Of a stretch of DNA of 64,000 bases, positions 19,867 through 29,348 are shown piece by piece. The notes below the pieces were generated by a model. It was not told the origin of the DNA. It worked only from the letters and a program-made list of their open reading frames with translations, and searched no databases. The DNA is from Rhodobacter aestuarii. Lineage in GTDB: Bacteria; Pseudomonadota; Alphaproteobacteria; Rhodobacterales; Rhodobacteraceae. Numbering within the stretch: the stretch's first letter is position 1; each line of letters begins with the position of its first letter. The DNA lies in the NCBI RefSeq assembly GCF_900156655.1, contig NZ_FTOG01000004.1:124001-188000 (forward strand), in the 5' to 3' direction. Both the position numbers and the translations under genes were made by a program.

Positions 19867-20243
19867 CCCTTATAGGCCGTCACTTCGATCTCGACCTTCA
19901 TCGCGGGGTTCACGAGGCCAGCCACAATCATCGTGGCGGCGGGACGAATCTCGCCAAAGGTCTCGGACAGTGCCGGGATGATCTCTTCCATGAAGGCCGC
20001 ATCGGTGATGATGTAATTGGCCCGCACCACATCGCTCAAGCCAAAACCCGCCTCTTCCAGCACGGCTTTGATCGTGGCGAGCGCATTGCGCGCCTGATCC
20101 AGCGCCGCATCGGGGAAGGTTTTTGTTTCCGGGTCCACGCCCGTCGTGCCCGCGACAAAGCACCAATCGCCCTGCACGACCGCGCGCGAATAGCCGAGTT
20201 TGGGTTCATAGGGCGAGCCGCCCGAAATGTTACGGCGCATCAT
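19863..20243 (-). CDS. RidA-family protein (YjgF/UK114)
   Basis: RidA-family enamine/imine deaminases remove reactive 2-aminoacrylate and similar intermediates. The 126-residue product has the family core: GTTGVDPETKTFPD, LEEAGFGLSDVVRANYIITD, and the C-terminal RPAATMIVAGLVNPAMKVEI. The Arg of RPA that salt-bridges the substrate carboxylate is present. It overlaps hemW and rdgB by 4 nt on each side. Subfamily assignment (archetypal RidA or a Rid-like clade) would need a tree. Confidence 0.88.
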   Translation of the reverse strand: MMRRNISGGSPYEPKLGYSRAVVQGDWCFVAGTTGVDPETKTFPDAALDQARNALATIKAVLEEAGFGLSDVVRANYIITDAAFMEEIIPALSETFGEIRPAATMIVAGLVNPAMKVEIEVTAYKG

Positions 20244-20851
20244 TCGGCCTCCATGACCTTGACGAACTTGCGGAACGCATCGGCGCGATGCGAGATTTCG
20301 TTTTTCTTCGCCGGGTCCATCTCGGCAAAGGTGACCTCATAGCCTTCAGGCTGGAACATCGGGTCATAGCCGTGGCCTTGGGCGCCGCGCATCGGCCAAA
20401 CTAGCTGACCTTCGGCCTTGCCCTCAAACACTTCGTCATGCCCGTCAGGCCAGGCCAGCACGAGGGTGGAGCGGAAGCGGGCCGTGCGCGGGAAGGGAGC
20501 GCCCAGCTTTTCGCATTCTGCCCAAGTGCGCTCCATTGCCATCCCGAAATCGCGGCCATTCGGGGTTTCGGCCCAATCGGCGGTATAAACCCCCGGCGCA
20601 CCATCCAAAGCATCGACCTCGATTCCGCTATCATCGGAAAGCGCGGGCAGCCCGGTCGCTTTGGCGGCGGCATGGGCTTTGATCCGCGCATTGCCGACAA
20701 AGGTGGTTTCGGTCTCTTCCGGTTCGGGCAGGTTCATTTCCGCCGCGCCCACGACCTCCACCCCATAGGGGGCCATCAGATCGCGCATCTCGGCGAGCTT
20801 GCCCTTGTTATGGGTGGCGACCAAAAGCCGCTTTTCGGTGAACCGTCTCAT
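20240..20851 (-). CDS. rdgB: XTP/dITP diphosphatase (Ham1/RdgB)
   Basis: Hydrolyses non-canonical purine nucleotides (XTP, dITP) and prevents their incorporation. The 203-residue product has the N-terminal [15 protein letters not shown], catalytic [20 protein letters not shown], and C-terminal [20 protein letters not shown], all Ham1 signatures. It is coupled to rph and ridA by 4-nt overlaps, the common rph-rdgB-(hemW) arrangement. Confidence 0.96.
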   Translation of the reverse strand: MRRFTEKRLLVATHNKGKLAEMRDLMAPYGVEVVGAAEMNLPEPEETETTFVGNARIKAHAAAKATGLPALSDDSGIEVDALDGAPGVYTADWAETPNGRDFGMAMERTWAECEKLGAPFPRTARFRSTLVLAWPDGHDEVFEGKAEGQLVWPMRGAQGHGYDPMFQPEGYEVTFAEMDPAKKNEISHRADAFRKFVKVMEAE

Positions 20852-21561
20852 GCCACCGCAGCCTTTTGCGCCGCCACAAGCTGCGCCACGCCGGCTTCTG
20901 CCAGATCAAGGAGTTGGTTCATTTGTTCGCGCGAGAAGGTGGCGCCTTCGGCGGACATTTGCACCTCAACCAAGCGGCCCGCGCCGGTCATGATGAAGTT
21001 GCCATCCACGCCCGCTTCGCTGTCTTCGGCGTAATCAAGATCGGCCACCGGCTGGCCCGCGTAAATGCCGCAAGAAATCGCGGCGACATGATCCAGAATC
21101 GGGTCCGAAACGATCAGGCCGGATTTCAGCAGCTTGTTCACGGCGAGACGCAAAGCCACCCAACCGCCTGTGATCGAGGCGCAGCGGGTGCCGCCATCGG
21201 CTTGCAGCACGTCACAATCGACCACAATCTGCCGTTCGCCCAAAGCCGAGCGGTCCACGCCCGCGCGCAAGCTCCGGCCAATCAGGCGTTGAATTTCTTG
21301 CGTGCGGCCCGATTGCTTGCCCGCCGCCGCTTCACGGCGGTTGCGCGAATTGGTGGCGCGCGGCAGCATCCCGTATTCGGCGGTCACCCAGCCAAGGCCC
21401 GTGCCCTTGAGGAACGAGGGCGCGCGATCTTCGATCGTGGCGGTGCACAGCACATGGGTGTCGCCCATTTTGATCAGGCAAGAGCCCTCGGCATGTTTGG
21501 TCACAGCGGTTTCAATTGAAATCGAGCGAATATCACCAAGATTACGTCCAGAGGGGCGCAT
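20848..21561 (-). CDS. rph: Ribonuclease PH
   Basis: Phosphorolytic 3'-5' exoribonuclease that trims tRNA 3' ends. The 237-residue product starts [17 protein letters not shown] and has the RNase PH motifs [35 protein letters not shown] and [19 protein letters not shown] longer frame upstream of 21561 lacks similarity, so this start is chosen. It is divergent from hrcA across 114 nt and is the first gene of rph-rdgB-ridA-hemW. Confidence 0.97.
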   Translation of the reverse strand: MRPSGRNLGDIRSISIETAVTKHAEGSCLIKMGDTHVLCTATIEDRAPSFLKGTGLGWVTAEYGMLPRATNSRNRREAAAGKQSGRTQEIQRLIGRSLRAGVDRSALGERQIVVDCDVLQADGGTRCASITGGWVALRLAVNKLLKSGLIVSDPILDHVAAISCGIYAGQPVADLDYAEDSEAGVDGNFIMTGAGRLVEVQMSAEGATFSREQMNQLLDLAEAGVAQLVAAQKAAVA

Positions 21562-21675
21562 GATTGATCCTTTCCCGTGCGTTTGGGCCCCATTTGAGGC
21601 CCCGCGCGAAGTGATGCAACCCCGAAGGCAAGATTGACGAGACGCGAAACCCCGTTTTAATGCCGCATAAGAGCC

Positions 21676-22734
21676 ATGACGAACCAAAACGAACTCTTCT
21701 CCGAACTGAATGACCGCTCGCGCGAGGTGTTTCGGCGGGTGGTCGAGGGCTATCTGGAAACCGGTGATCCGGTGGGCTCGCGCACGCTCACCCGGATGAT
21801 GAGTGAAAAGCTCTCTGCCGCGACGATCCGCAACGTGATGCAAGATCTCGAATACCTTGGTCTGCTAGGTAGCCCGCATGTTTCGGCAGGCCGGGTGCCG
21901 ACGCAATTGGGCCTGCGGATGTTTGTCGATGGCTTCATGGAAGTGAGCGAGGTGCAGGCCACTGACCGCGCCGCTTTGGAGGCCACCTTGGGCGGCGAGG
22001 CGGATATGGGCGCGGCGCTGGATAGGGTCGGCTCGGCGCTTTCGGGGCTCACGCATGGGGCGAGCCTTGTGCTGGCCCCCAAAGCCGAAGCGCCGATCCG
22101 GCATATTGAATTTGTTTCGCTTGCCCCGGACCGGGCCTTGGTGGTGCTGGTCACCGCTGATGGTCAGGTGGAAAACCGCGTCTTCACGCCCCCTGCGGGG
22201 CAAACGCCCTCGTCGATGCGCGAGGCCGCGAATTTCCTCAATGCTTTGGCCGAGGGGCATACGCTGAGCGAACTCAGCCGCGTTGTCGCCGCCGATATTG
22301 CCGCGCGTCGCCAAGAATTGGATGCGCTGGCCGCCGATATGGTCGAAAGCGGACTCGCCCAATGGGATGATCACGGCGAGCCGTGGGAGCGGCTGATTGT
22401 GCGTGGCAGTTCCAATCTGCTCGATGGCGAAGACGATCTGGACCGGGTTCGGAGCCTTTTTGATGACCTAGAGCGCAAGCGCGACATCGCCCAATTCCTT
22501 GATCTGGCCGAAACTGGCGAAGGTGTGCGCATTTTTATCGGCTCAGAGAACAAACTCTTTTCACTTTCGGGTTCCTCTTTGGTGGTCTCTCCCTATATGA
22601 ACGCGGATCGGAAGATCATCGGTGCGGTCGGTGTTATTGGCCCCACACGGCTCAATTACGGGCGTATCGTGCCGATCGTGGATTATACGGCGCAACTGGT
22701 CGGGCGGATGCTGTCGGGCCGGGGCAAAGGGTGA
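21676..22734 (+). CDS. hrcA: Heat-inducible transcription repressor HrcA
   Basis: HrcA represses class I heat-shock genes by binding CIRCE. The 352-residue product has the N-terminal winged-helix region [20 protein letters not shown] and [19 protein letters not shown]. The conserved C-terminal [20 protein letters not shown] and [16 protein letters not shown] are present. I see no CIRCE (TTAGCACTC-N9-GAGTGCTAA) in the 114 nt upstream, so this promoter itself may not be HrcA controlled. It is followed closely by grpE. Confidence 0.95.
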   Translation: MTNQNELFSELNDRSREVFRRVVEGYLETGDPVGSRTLTRMMSEKLSAATIRNVMQDLEYLGLLGSPHVSAGRVPTQLGLRMFVDGFMEVSEVQATDRAALEATLGGEADMGAALDRVGSALSGLTHGASLVLAPKAEAPIRHIEFVSLAPDRALVVLVTADGQVENRVFTPPAGQTPSSMREAANFLNALAEGHTLSELSRVVAADIAARRQELDALAADMVESGLAQWDDHGEPWERLIVRGSSNLLDGEDDLDRVRSLFDDLERKRDIAQFLDLAETGEGVRIFIGSENKLFSLSGSSLVVSPYMNADRKIIGAVGVIGPTRLNYGRIVPIVDYTAQLVGRMLSGRGKG

Positions 22735-22739
22735 GACGA

Positions 22740-23288
22740 ATGACCGAGAAGAAAGACGAGATGGCAGAAGACCAAGCGCAACTCGACGAGGCGCTGGCCG
22801 CAGCGCTGGAAGAAGATTTCGACGAACTCGAGATGCTGCGCGCCGAGCGCGACGAGTTGAAAGACCGTTTCATGCGCGCGCTGGCCGATGCCGAAAACGC
22901 CCGCAAGCGGGCTGATCGTGATCGTCGTGAGGCCGAGAACTATGGCGGCTCGAAATTGGCGCGCGATATGCTGCCGGTGTTCGATGCGCTCAAACGCGCG
23001 CTGGATGCGGCCGGCGAAGAGGTCCGTGCGGCCGCGCCTGCGCTGATCGAAGGCGTGGAGCTGACCCAGCGCGAGTTGCTCAATGTCTTCGCGCGCCACG
23101 GCGTGAAAGCGGTGGCCCCGCAGGTGGGCGACAAATTCGACCCGCAAGAGCATGAGGCGATGTTCGAGGCCCCGGTGCCGAACACCGTCGCGGGGGACAT
23201 CATTCAGGTGATGGAGCCGGGCTTCATGCTGCATGACCGGCTGCTGCGCCCGGCGAAAGTGGGCGTCAGCTCGATGCCGAAGGCATAA
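22740..23288 (+). CDS. grpE: Nucleotide exchange factor GrpE
   Basis: GrpE releases ADP from DnaK. The 182-residue product has an acidic N-terminal tail, a long coiled coil (FDELEMLRAERDELKDRFMR), and the GrpE signature FDPQEHEAMFEAPVPNTVAG through MEPGFMLHDRLLRPAKVGV. ATG at 22740 follows GGGTGAG; a GTG at 22731 overlapping the hrcA stop is an alternative that adds three residues. dnaK and dnaJ are not in the window. Confidence 0.95.
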   Translation: MTEKKDEMAEDQAQLDEALAAALEEDFDELEMLRAERDELKDRFMRALADAENARKRADRDRREAENYGGSKLARDMLPVFDALKRALDAAGEEVRAAAPALIEGVELTQRELLNVFARHGVKAVAPQVGDKFDPQEHEAMFEAPVPNTVAGDIIQVMEPGFMLHDRLLRPAKVGVSSMPKA

Positions 23289-23315
23289 AGTTTCCAACGC
23301 CTGAGGGCTTTGAGG

Positions 23316-23343
23316 CGCGGCCTGATCGGGCCGCGCTTTTTTT
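23316..23343 (+). terminator. Terminator of hrcA-grpE
   Basis: A perfect 8-bp stem GCGCGGCC/GGCCGCGC (loop TGATCG) is followed by TTTTTT at 23338-23343. The T-run runs into the mutS stop codon on the other strand (TAA read from 23344 to 23342), so the convergent ends are tightly packed. Confidence 0.9.
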
Positions 23344-25984
23344 ATTTGAGCAGGGCGCGCAGTTCGTAAAGCGCATCCATCGCTTGTTTGGGGGTCATTT
23401 CATCGGGGTGAAGGTCGCGCAGACGGTCTTCCACATCCGATTTGGCGGCCGCTTGCGGCGCGGGCGCCGGCGGCGCTGCGGCGACCGAGAAAAGCGGCAG
23501 ATCATCAATCACCGCCTGTTTCTTGCCGCCCTCGCGCTCGCCTTTTTCAAGCGCATCCAGCACCACGCGGGCGCGGCTCACCACGCTTTCAGGCAGGCCC
23601 GCGAGCCGGGCGACTTGCACCCCGTAAGACCGATCTGCCGCGCCTTTCTTGACCTCGTGCAGGAAGATCACCTCGCCGTGCCATTCCTTGACCGAGACGG
23701 TCGCGTTTTCGACGCCCTCTAGCTTCGCGGAAAGCGCGGTCATTTCGTGGTAATGGGTGGCAAAGAGCGCGCGGCAACGGTTCACGCCGTGCAAATGCTC
23801 CATCACCGCCCAAGCGATGGACAGGCCGTCATAGGTGGCGGTGCCGCGCCCGATCTCATCCAAAATCACCAGCGCGCGGGCATCGGCTTGGTTCAAGATT
23901 GCCGCCGTTTCGACCATTTCCACCATGAAGGTCGATCGCCCCCGCGCCAAATCATCCGCCGCGCCGACGCGGCTAAAGATTTGGCTCACCAGCCCCACAT
24001 GGGCGCGGCGCGCGGGCACAAAGCTACCGGTTTGAGCCAAAAGCGCGATCAGCGCGTTTTGGCGCAGGAAGGTCGATTTCCCGGCCATGTTCGGCCCGGT
24101 GAGCAGCCAAATCGCGGGCGTGGTGCCTGCGGTCAGCGCGCAATCATTCGCCACAAAGGGCTCGCCTTGGCGTTTCAGCGCGGCTTCCACCACCGGGTGC
24201 CGCCCGCCCGCGATCTCAAAGGCGTGGCTGTCATCGACGTTGGGTTCCACCCAATCTTCGGCGGCGGCAAGGTCGGCAAAGGCGGCGGCAAGGTCCACCT
24301 CGGCCAAGGCGCGCGAAGCTTCTGAAATCGGCCCGGCGGCGGCGAGAATCGCGCCTTTTAGGCTGTCATAGAGCCGCTTTTCAATCTCCAGCGCGTGGTT
24401 GCCCGCATTCAAAATCCGGGTTTCCAACTCGCTCAGTTCCACCGTGGTAAAGCGGACTTGGTTGGCGGTGGTTTGGCGGTGGATGAACCGGGCCGAAAGC
24501 GGCGGGGCCAGCATTTTCTCGGCATGTGTTGCCGTCGTCTCGATGAAATAGCCCAGCACGTTGTTGTGCTTGATCTTGAGCGAGGCGATCCCGGTTTCTT
24601 CGATAAATTCGGCCTGCATCCGGGCAATCACGCCGCGCCCCTCGTCGCGCAATTGCCGGGTCTGGTCGAGTTCCGGCTCATAGCCGGAGGCAATAAAGCC
24701 GCCATCGCGCGCCAAAAGCGGCGGTTCGGCCACCAAGGCAGCATCCAAAAGCGCGACCAGATCATCATGGCCAACAAGGCGCTGCGCCGCTTCGGCCAAA
24801 ATCGGGGGGGCCTCGGTCTCGCCCAGCCGTTCTGCAATGCGGCCCGCTTGTTCCAGCCCATTGCGAATGGCGGCCATATCGCGCGGGCCACCGCGGTCAA
24901 GCGCAAGGCGGCTGAGCGCACGGTCCATATCGGGGCAGCGCTTGAGATCGGCGCGCAAATCTTCTGCAAATCGACCCTGTTCCAGCAGAAAACGCACCGC
25001 ATCATGGCGGGCATGGATCTGAGACAGATCACGCGAGGGAGCAGAGAGGCGCCGCTCCAACAGCCGCGCGCCGCCCGCTGTGACGGTGCGGTCAATCGTG
25101 GCCAAAAGCGAGCCCTCACGCCCGCCTGAAAGCGCCTGCGTCAGTTCAAGGTTGCGCCGGGTCGCGGCATCAATCTGCACAAGACTGCCAGCCTCTTCGC
25201 GCAGCGGGCGGCGCAGAAGGGGGAGTTTGCCGCGTTGGGTGAGGTCGAGATAATCGACCAAAGCGCCCATCGCCGAAATCTCGGCCCGCGAAAATGCACC
25301 AAACGCATCAAGTGAACCGACGGAAAACAGATCGCAAAGCCGCTTTTCCGCCCCTTGGCTGTCAAAGCTCGACCGCGCCAAGGGGGTGAGTGCTGCGCGC
25401 AAATCAGAGACTATTTCGGCGCAATCTTGCTCTTTCGTCTCGCTCACCAGCACCTCGCGCGGTGCAAGGCGGGCGAGTTCCGGGCCAAGGCGCGGCAGCG
25501 GGCAGGGCATCACCCGAAACTCGCCGGTCGAAATATCGACCCAAGCCAGCGCGCCTTCGTCGCGCAACTCGGCCCAAGCGGCCAAGAAATTGTGGCGACG
25601 CGCCTCAAGCAGGCTTTCTTCGGTGAGCGTGCCGGGCGTGACAAGACGCACCACGCCGCGCTTCACCACCGATTTGGCGCCGCGTTTCTTGGCTTCGGCC
25701 GGGTCTTCGAGTTGTTCGGCAATGGCGACGCGGAAGCCCTTGCGGATGAGCGTGAGCAGATAACCCTCGGCGGCATGCACCGGCACGCCGCACATCGGAA
25801 TCTCTTCGCCCAAATGCAGCCCGCGTTTGGTCAGCGCAATGTCGAGCGCGGCCGCAGCGGCCACCGCATCGTCAAAGAACATCTCGTAGAAGTCGCCCAT
25901 CCGGTAGAACAAAAGCGCCCCGGCGTTTTCTTCCTTGATGGACAGATATTGCGCCATCATGGGCGTGACGGTGTCTTTGGCCAT
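23342..25984 (-). CDS. mutS: DNA mismatch repair protein MutS
   Basis: MutS recognises mismatches and starts repair with MutL. The 880-residue product starts MAKDTVTPMMAQYLSIK and has the mismatch-binding GALLFYRMGDFYEMFFDD (the Phe-x-Glu motif is FYEMF). Walker A is TGPNMAGKSTFLRQ and Walker B is ALVILDEIGRGTATYDG. A late helix precedes a C-terminal tail with the dimer region (DLHPDEMTPKQAMDALYEL). AGGGGGA precedes ATG 25984; longer readings upstream lack similarity. Confidence 0.97.
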   Translation of the reverse strand: MAKDTVTPMMAQYLSIKEENAGALLFYRMGDFYEMFFDDAVAAAAALDIALTKRGLHLGEEIPMCGVPVHAAEGYLLTLIRKGFRVAIAEQLEDPAEAKKRGAKSVVKRGVVRLVTPGTLTEESLLEARRHNFLAAWAELRDEGALAWVDISTGEFRVMPCPLPRLGPELARLAPREVLVSETKEQDCAEIVSDLRAALTPLARSSFDSQGAEKRLCDLFSVGSLDAFGAFSRAEISAMGALVDYLDLTQRGKLPLLRRPLREEAGSLVQIDAATRRNLELTQALSGGREGSLLATIDRTVTAGGARLLERRLSAPSRDLSQIHARHDAVRFLLEQGRFAEDLRADLKRCPDMDRALSRLALDRGGPRDMAAIRNGLEQAGRIAERLGETEAPPILAEAAQRLVGHDDLVALLDAALVAEPPLLARDGGFIASGYEPELDQTRQLRDEGRGVIARMQAEFIEETGIASLKIKHNNVLGYFIETTATHAEKMLAPPLSARFIHRQTTANQVRFTTVELSELETRILNAGNHALEIEKRLYDSLKGAILAAAGPISEASRALAEVDLAAAFADLAAAEDWVEPNVDDSHAFEIAGGRHPVVEAALKRQGEPFVANDCALTAGTTPAIWLLTGPNMAGKSTFLRQNALIALLAQTGSFVPARRAHVGLVSQIFSRVGAADDLARGRSTFMVEMVETAAILNQADARALVILDEIGRGTATYDGLSIAWAVMEHLHGVNRCRALFATHYHEMTALSAKLEGVENATVSVKEWHGEVIFLHEVKKGAADRSYGVQVARLAGLPESVVSRARVVLDALEKGEREGGKKQAVIDDLPLFSVAAAPPAPAPQAAAKSDVEDRLRDLHPDEMTPKQAMDALYELRALLK

Positions 25985-26006
25985 GAAATCCCCCTGCGCG
26001 GCGCAC

Positions 26007-26033
26007 ATTATAAAAGGCCGCACCCCCGTGCAA
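26007..26033 (-). promoter_or_regulatory. Probable sigma-70 promoter of mutS
   Basis: On the minus strand TTGCAC (26033-26028) and a perfect TATAAT (26012-26007) are separated by 15 nt; shifting to TTTGCA gives 16 nt. The -10 lies 23 nt before the mutS ATG. The spacer is short, so activity may be modest. Confidence 0.5.
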
Positions 26034-26095
26034 ACCGATTGAGGCACTGGGCCAAGGGGTTTAAGGAAAGGGCGCCCACTGGAGGAGTTTGGCCC

Positions 26096-28363
26096 ATGTC
26101 CACCAAGAACCGCGTCACGCCTGAAGAGGCGCTGGCCTATCACCTCGATCCGACCCCGGGGAAATATGAGATCGTCGCCTCTAAGCCGATGACCACCCAA
26201 CGGGATCTGAGCTTGGCTTATTCGCCAGGGGTTGCGGTACCGGTGGAAGCGATCGCAGAGCGGCCCGAAACCGCCTATGACTACACGGTCAAAGGCAACA
26301 TGGTGGCGGTGATCTCAAACGGCACAGCCATTTTGGGCTTGGGCAATTTGGGCGCGCTGGCCTCTAAGCCGGTGATGGAGGGCAAGGCGGTGCTGTTCAA
26401 GCGCTTTGCCGATGTGAACGCCATCGATATTGAGCTTGATACCACCGATCCCGATGAAATCATCAAGGCGGTGAGCCTGATGGGGCCGACCTTCGGCGGG
26501 ATCAACCTTGAAGATATCAAGGCGCCTGAATGTTTTATCATTGAGCAGCGGCTCAAAGAGATCATGGATATTCCGGTCTTCCATGATGACCAGCACGGCA
26601 CGGCGGTGATTTGTGCGGCGGGTCTGATCAACGCGCTCGAACTGTCTGGCAAGAAGATTGAAGACTGTAAGATCGTGCTCAACGGCGCGGGCGCGGCGGG
26701 GATTGCTTGCCTTGAGCTTGTGAAGGCGATGGGCGCGCGGCATGACAACTGCATCATGTGCGACACCAAGGGCGTGATCTACCAAGGCCGTACCGAGGGC
26801 ATGAACCAATGGAAATCGGCCCATGCCGCCAAAACCGAGGCGCGCACGCTGGAAGATGCGATGAAGGGCTGTGACGTGTTCTTGGGCGTTTCGGCCAAAG
26901 GCGCGCTGACGCCCGATATGGTTTCGACCATGGCCGACAATCCGGTGATTTTCGCCATGGCGAACCCGGACCCGGAGATCACCCCCGAAGATGCCCATGC
27001 GGTGCGCCCCGATGCGATTGTGGCCACGGGCCGCTCGGACTACCCGAACCAGGTGAACAACGTTTTGGGCTTCCCCTACTTGTTCCGTGGGGCGCTGGAT
27101 ATTCATGCCCGCGCGATCAATGACGATATGAAAATCGCCTGCGCCAAGGCGTTGGCCAATCTGGCGCGCGAAGACGTGCCCGATGAGGTGGCAATGGCCT
27201 ATGGCCGCAAGCTGACCTTTGGCCGCGACTACATCATCCCGACGCCATTTGACCCGCGTTTGATCCATGTGATCCCGCCGGCTGTGGCGAAAGCCGGGAT
27301 GGATACCGGCGTGGCGCGCCGCCCGATCATTGATATGGACGGCTATGCCGAAAGCCTGAAAGCACGGATGGACCCGACAGCGGCCATCTTGCAAGGGATC
27401 AACGCGCGCGCCCGTCAGGCGCAGGCGCGGATGATCTTTGCCGAGGGCGATGACCCGCGAGTGCTGCGTGCGGCGGTAGCTTACCAGCGCGGTGGCATGG
27501 GCACCGCGCTTGTTGTGGGCCGCGAGGCGCATGTGAAAGAGCAGCTTGAAGCTGCCGGGATCGGCGATGCCTACCGCGAATTGCAAATCGTCAACTCGGC
27601 CAATTGCAAGCATATCGAGACCTATAAAGACTTCCTCTACCGCCGCCTGCAACGCCAAGGGATGGACCGCGAAGACGCGCATAAGTTGGCCACGCGTGAC
27701 CGCCATGTCTTTGCCGCGCTGATGCTGGTGCATGGCCATGGGGATGGGATGATCACCGGGGCCACGCGCAAATCGGCGCATGTGCTTGAGCTGATCAACA
27801 AGGTGATCGACGCCAAACCTTCCGATGGGGCGGTGGGGATCACGGCGCTCTTGCACAAGGGCAAGGTCGTGCTGATCGGCGATACGCTGGTGCATGAATG
27901 GCCCGATGAGCATGATCTGGCCGATATCGCCACGGCGGGCGCGCGGGTTGCGCGGGGCCTTGGGATCGAGCCGCGGGTGGCCTTTGCCTCGTTCTCGACC
28001 TTTGGCTACCCCGTGTCTGAGCGCGCGATGAAAATGCACGTTGCGCCGCAGGTGCTTGATGAGCGTGGGGTCGATTTCGAATATGATGGCGAGATGGCTG
28101 TCGATGTCGCCCTGAACCCCGAGATGATGAAGCACTATCCGTTTTGCCGCCTGACCGGGCCGGCCAACGTGCTGGTGGTGCCCGCGCGGCACTCTGCTTC
28201 GATCTCGGTCAAGCTGATGCAGGAAATGGCGGGCGCGACCGTGATCGGCCCAATTTTGACCGGCATCCCGCATTCGGTGCAAATCTGCTCGAACCGGGCG
28301 ACGGTCAACGATATCCTGCATATGGCCGCGCTGTCGGCCAGCCGTCTGGGCCAGACGCGCTAA
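26096..28363 (+). CDS. maeB: NADP-dependent malic enzyme, MaeB type
   Basis: Oxidatively decarboxylates malate to pyruvate, linking the TCA cycle to pyruvate and NADPH. The 755-residue product is the two-domain MaeB. The malic enzyme domain at about 1-430 has SLAYSPGVAVPVEAIAERP, FHDDQHGTAVICAAGL and the NAD(P) loop LNGAGAAGIACLEL. A phosphotransacetylase-like regulatory domain at about 435-755 carries FAEGDDPRVLRAAVAYQRGG and GATRKSAHVLELINKV. GGAGGAG precedes ATG 26096. It is divergent from mutS. Confidence 0.96.
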   Translation: MSTKNRVTPEEALAYHLDPTPGKYEIVASKPMTTQRDLSLAYSPGVAVPVEAIAERPETAYDYTVKGNMVAVISNGTAILGLGNLGALASKPVMEGKAVLFKRFADVNAIDIELDTTDPDEIIKAVSLMGPTFGGINLEDIKAPECFIIEQRLKEIMDIPVFHDDQHGTAVICAAGLINALELSGKKIEDCKIVLNGAGAAGIACLELVKAMGARHDNCIMCDTKGVIYQGRTEGMNQWKSAHAAKTEARTLEDAMKGCDVFLGVSAKGALTPDMVSTMADNPVIFAMANPDPEITPEDAHAVRPDAIVATGRSDYPNQVNNVLGFPYLFRGALDIHARAINDDMKIACAKALANLAREDVPDEVAMAYGRKLTFGRDYIIPTPFDPRLIHVIPPAVAKAGMDTGVARRPIIDMDGYAESLKARMDPTAAILQGINARARQAQARMIFAEGDDPRVLRAAVAYQRGGMGTALVVGREAHVKEQLEAAGIGDAYRELQIVNSANCKHIETYKDFLYRRLQRQGMDREDAHKLATRDRHVFAALMLVHGHGDGMITGATRKSAHVLELINKVIDAKPSDGAVGITALLHKGKVVLIGDTLVHEWPDEHDLADIATAGARVARGLGIEPRVAFASFSTFGYPVSERAMKMHVAPQVLDERGVDFEYDGEMAVDVALNPEMMKHYPFCRLTGPANVLVVPARHSASISVKLMQEMAGATVIGPILTGIPHSVQICSNRATVNDILHMAALSASRLGQTR

Positions 28364-28371
28364 AATTGCTA

Positions 28372-28397
28372 CCGGGTCAGGGCGCCCCTTGGCCCGG
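28372..28397 (+). terminator. Hairpin after maeB
   Basis: CCGGGTC/GGCCCGG forms a 7-bp stem with one G-T pair, with a further AGGG/CCCT stem inside. Only AATTTCC follows, and the next gene on the same strand starts 21 nt later, so this may attenuate rather than stop transcription into the ribokinase gene. Confidence 0.45.
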
Positions 28398-28417
28398 AAT
28401 TTCCGTGAGGGGGTGCC

Positions 28418-29299
28418 ATGACCATCTTCAACCTCGGCTCCATCAATGCCGATCATTTCTATCGTTTGTCGCATCTGCTGAGCCCGGGGGAAACCTTGGC
28501 TGCCAGCGCTTATGACCGGGGCTTGGGCGGCAAGGGGGCCAACCAATCGGTGGCCGCTGCCCGCGCCGGGGCCGATGTGCGCCATATCGGCGCGATTGGG
28601 GCCGATGGCCGCTGGATGCGCGAGGAATTGCGCCTTGATGGGGTCGATTGCACCCATGTCGCCGAGGTGGAAACCGCCTCGGGCCATGCGATCATCAATG
28701 TCGATGCGGCGGGTGAAAACACCATCGTGATCTTTGCCGGCGCGAACCGGGCGATTCCGGTCACTGCGTTGGAGGCCGCGCTCTCGGATGCGGCGCCGGG
28801 CGATTATATCTTGATGCAAAACGAGACCTGCTTGCAGGTGGAAGCCGTGGAACTGGCACGCCACAAGGGGGTGTTTGTCGCCTATTCCGCCGCGCCGTTT
28901 GAGGCAAAAGCGGTGAGCGCTGTGCTGGATAAACTCGACCTTCTGCTGCTAAACGCAGTCGAAGCGGCGCAGTTGTGCGAGGCATTAGACACGCGGCTTG
29001 AGGCGCTGCCGGTCAAGGCCGTCTGCGTGACCCACGGCGCCAAAGGCGCGGTTTGGCACGATTTGATTGATGGCACCAAGCATGACCAGCCCGCCTTCAA
29101 GGTGGAGCCGGTCGATACCACGGCGGCGGGAGATACTTTTGCGGGCTATCTTGTGGCCGGGCTGGCCGATGGGTTGAAGCCCGCGCAGGCGATGCGGCTT
29201 GCGGCGGCGGCTTCGGCAGTGAAGGTCACGCGCGCCGGTACGGCAGCCGCAATCCCAAAGCGCGGTGAGGTGGATGCTTTCTTGACCGCGCAGGGCTGA
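28418..29299 (+). CDS. PfkB-family sugar kinase, ribokinase-like
   Basis: A 293-residue PfkB carbohydrate kinase. It has the N-terminal substrate motif DRGLGGKGANQSVAAARAGA and the C-terminal signature VDTTAAGDTFAGYLVAGLAD with the catalytic Asp in AGDTF. The start FNLGSINADHFYRL is ribokinase-like, and ribose is the most likely substrate, though other pentoses or nucleosides cannot be excluded. No ribose transporter is adjacent. The gene ends 24 nt before a long palindrome shared with the convergent phoB end. Confidence 0.82.
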   Translation: MTIFNLGSINADHFYRLSHLLSPGETLAASAYDRGLGGKGANQSVAAARAGADVRHIGAIGADGRWMREELRLDGVDCTHVAEVETASGHAIINVDAAGENTIVIFAGANRAIPVTALEAALSDAAPGDYILMQNETCLQVEAVELARHKGVFVAYSAAPFEAKAVSAVLDKLDLLLLNAVEAAQLCEALDTRLEALPVKAVCVTHGAKGAVWHDLIDGTKHDQPAFKVEPVDTTAAGDTFAGYLVAGLADGLKPAQAMRLAAAASAVKVTRAGTAAAIPKRGEVDAFLTAQG

Positions 29300-29323
29300 T
29301 GCAAAATCTGCGCTATGGCTATG

Positions 29324-29348
29324 CCTTGGGCTGAGAGTCAGCCCAAGG
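29324..29348. repeat. 11-bp perfect palindrome at the convergent rbsK-like/phoB ends
   Basis: CCTTGGGCTGA, then GAG, then TCAGCCCAAGG: an 11-bp perfect stem with a 3-nt loop. It covers the last codons and the stop of phoB. Neither strand shows a T-run after it. A hairpin would form in both convergent transcripts, fitting a bidirectional transcript end or RNA-stabilising structure. Confidence 0.6.

Noticed and set aside
21562-21675. CIRCE element upstream of hrcA
   Set aside because: No TTAGCACTC or GAGTGCTAA is present in the rph-hrcA gap.
26315-28864. 849-codon open frame on the minus strand
   Set aside because: Antisense to maeB and the ribokinase gene, which have clear motifs; no ribosome binding site or family match.
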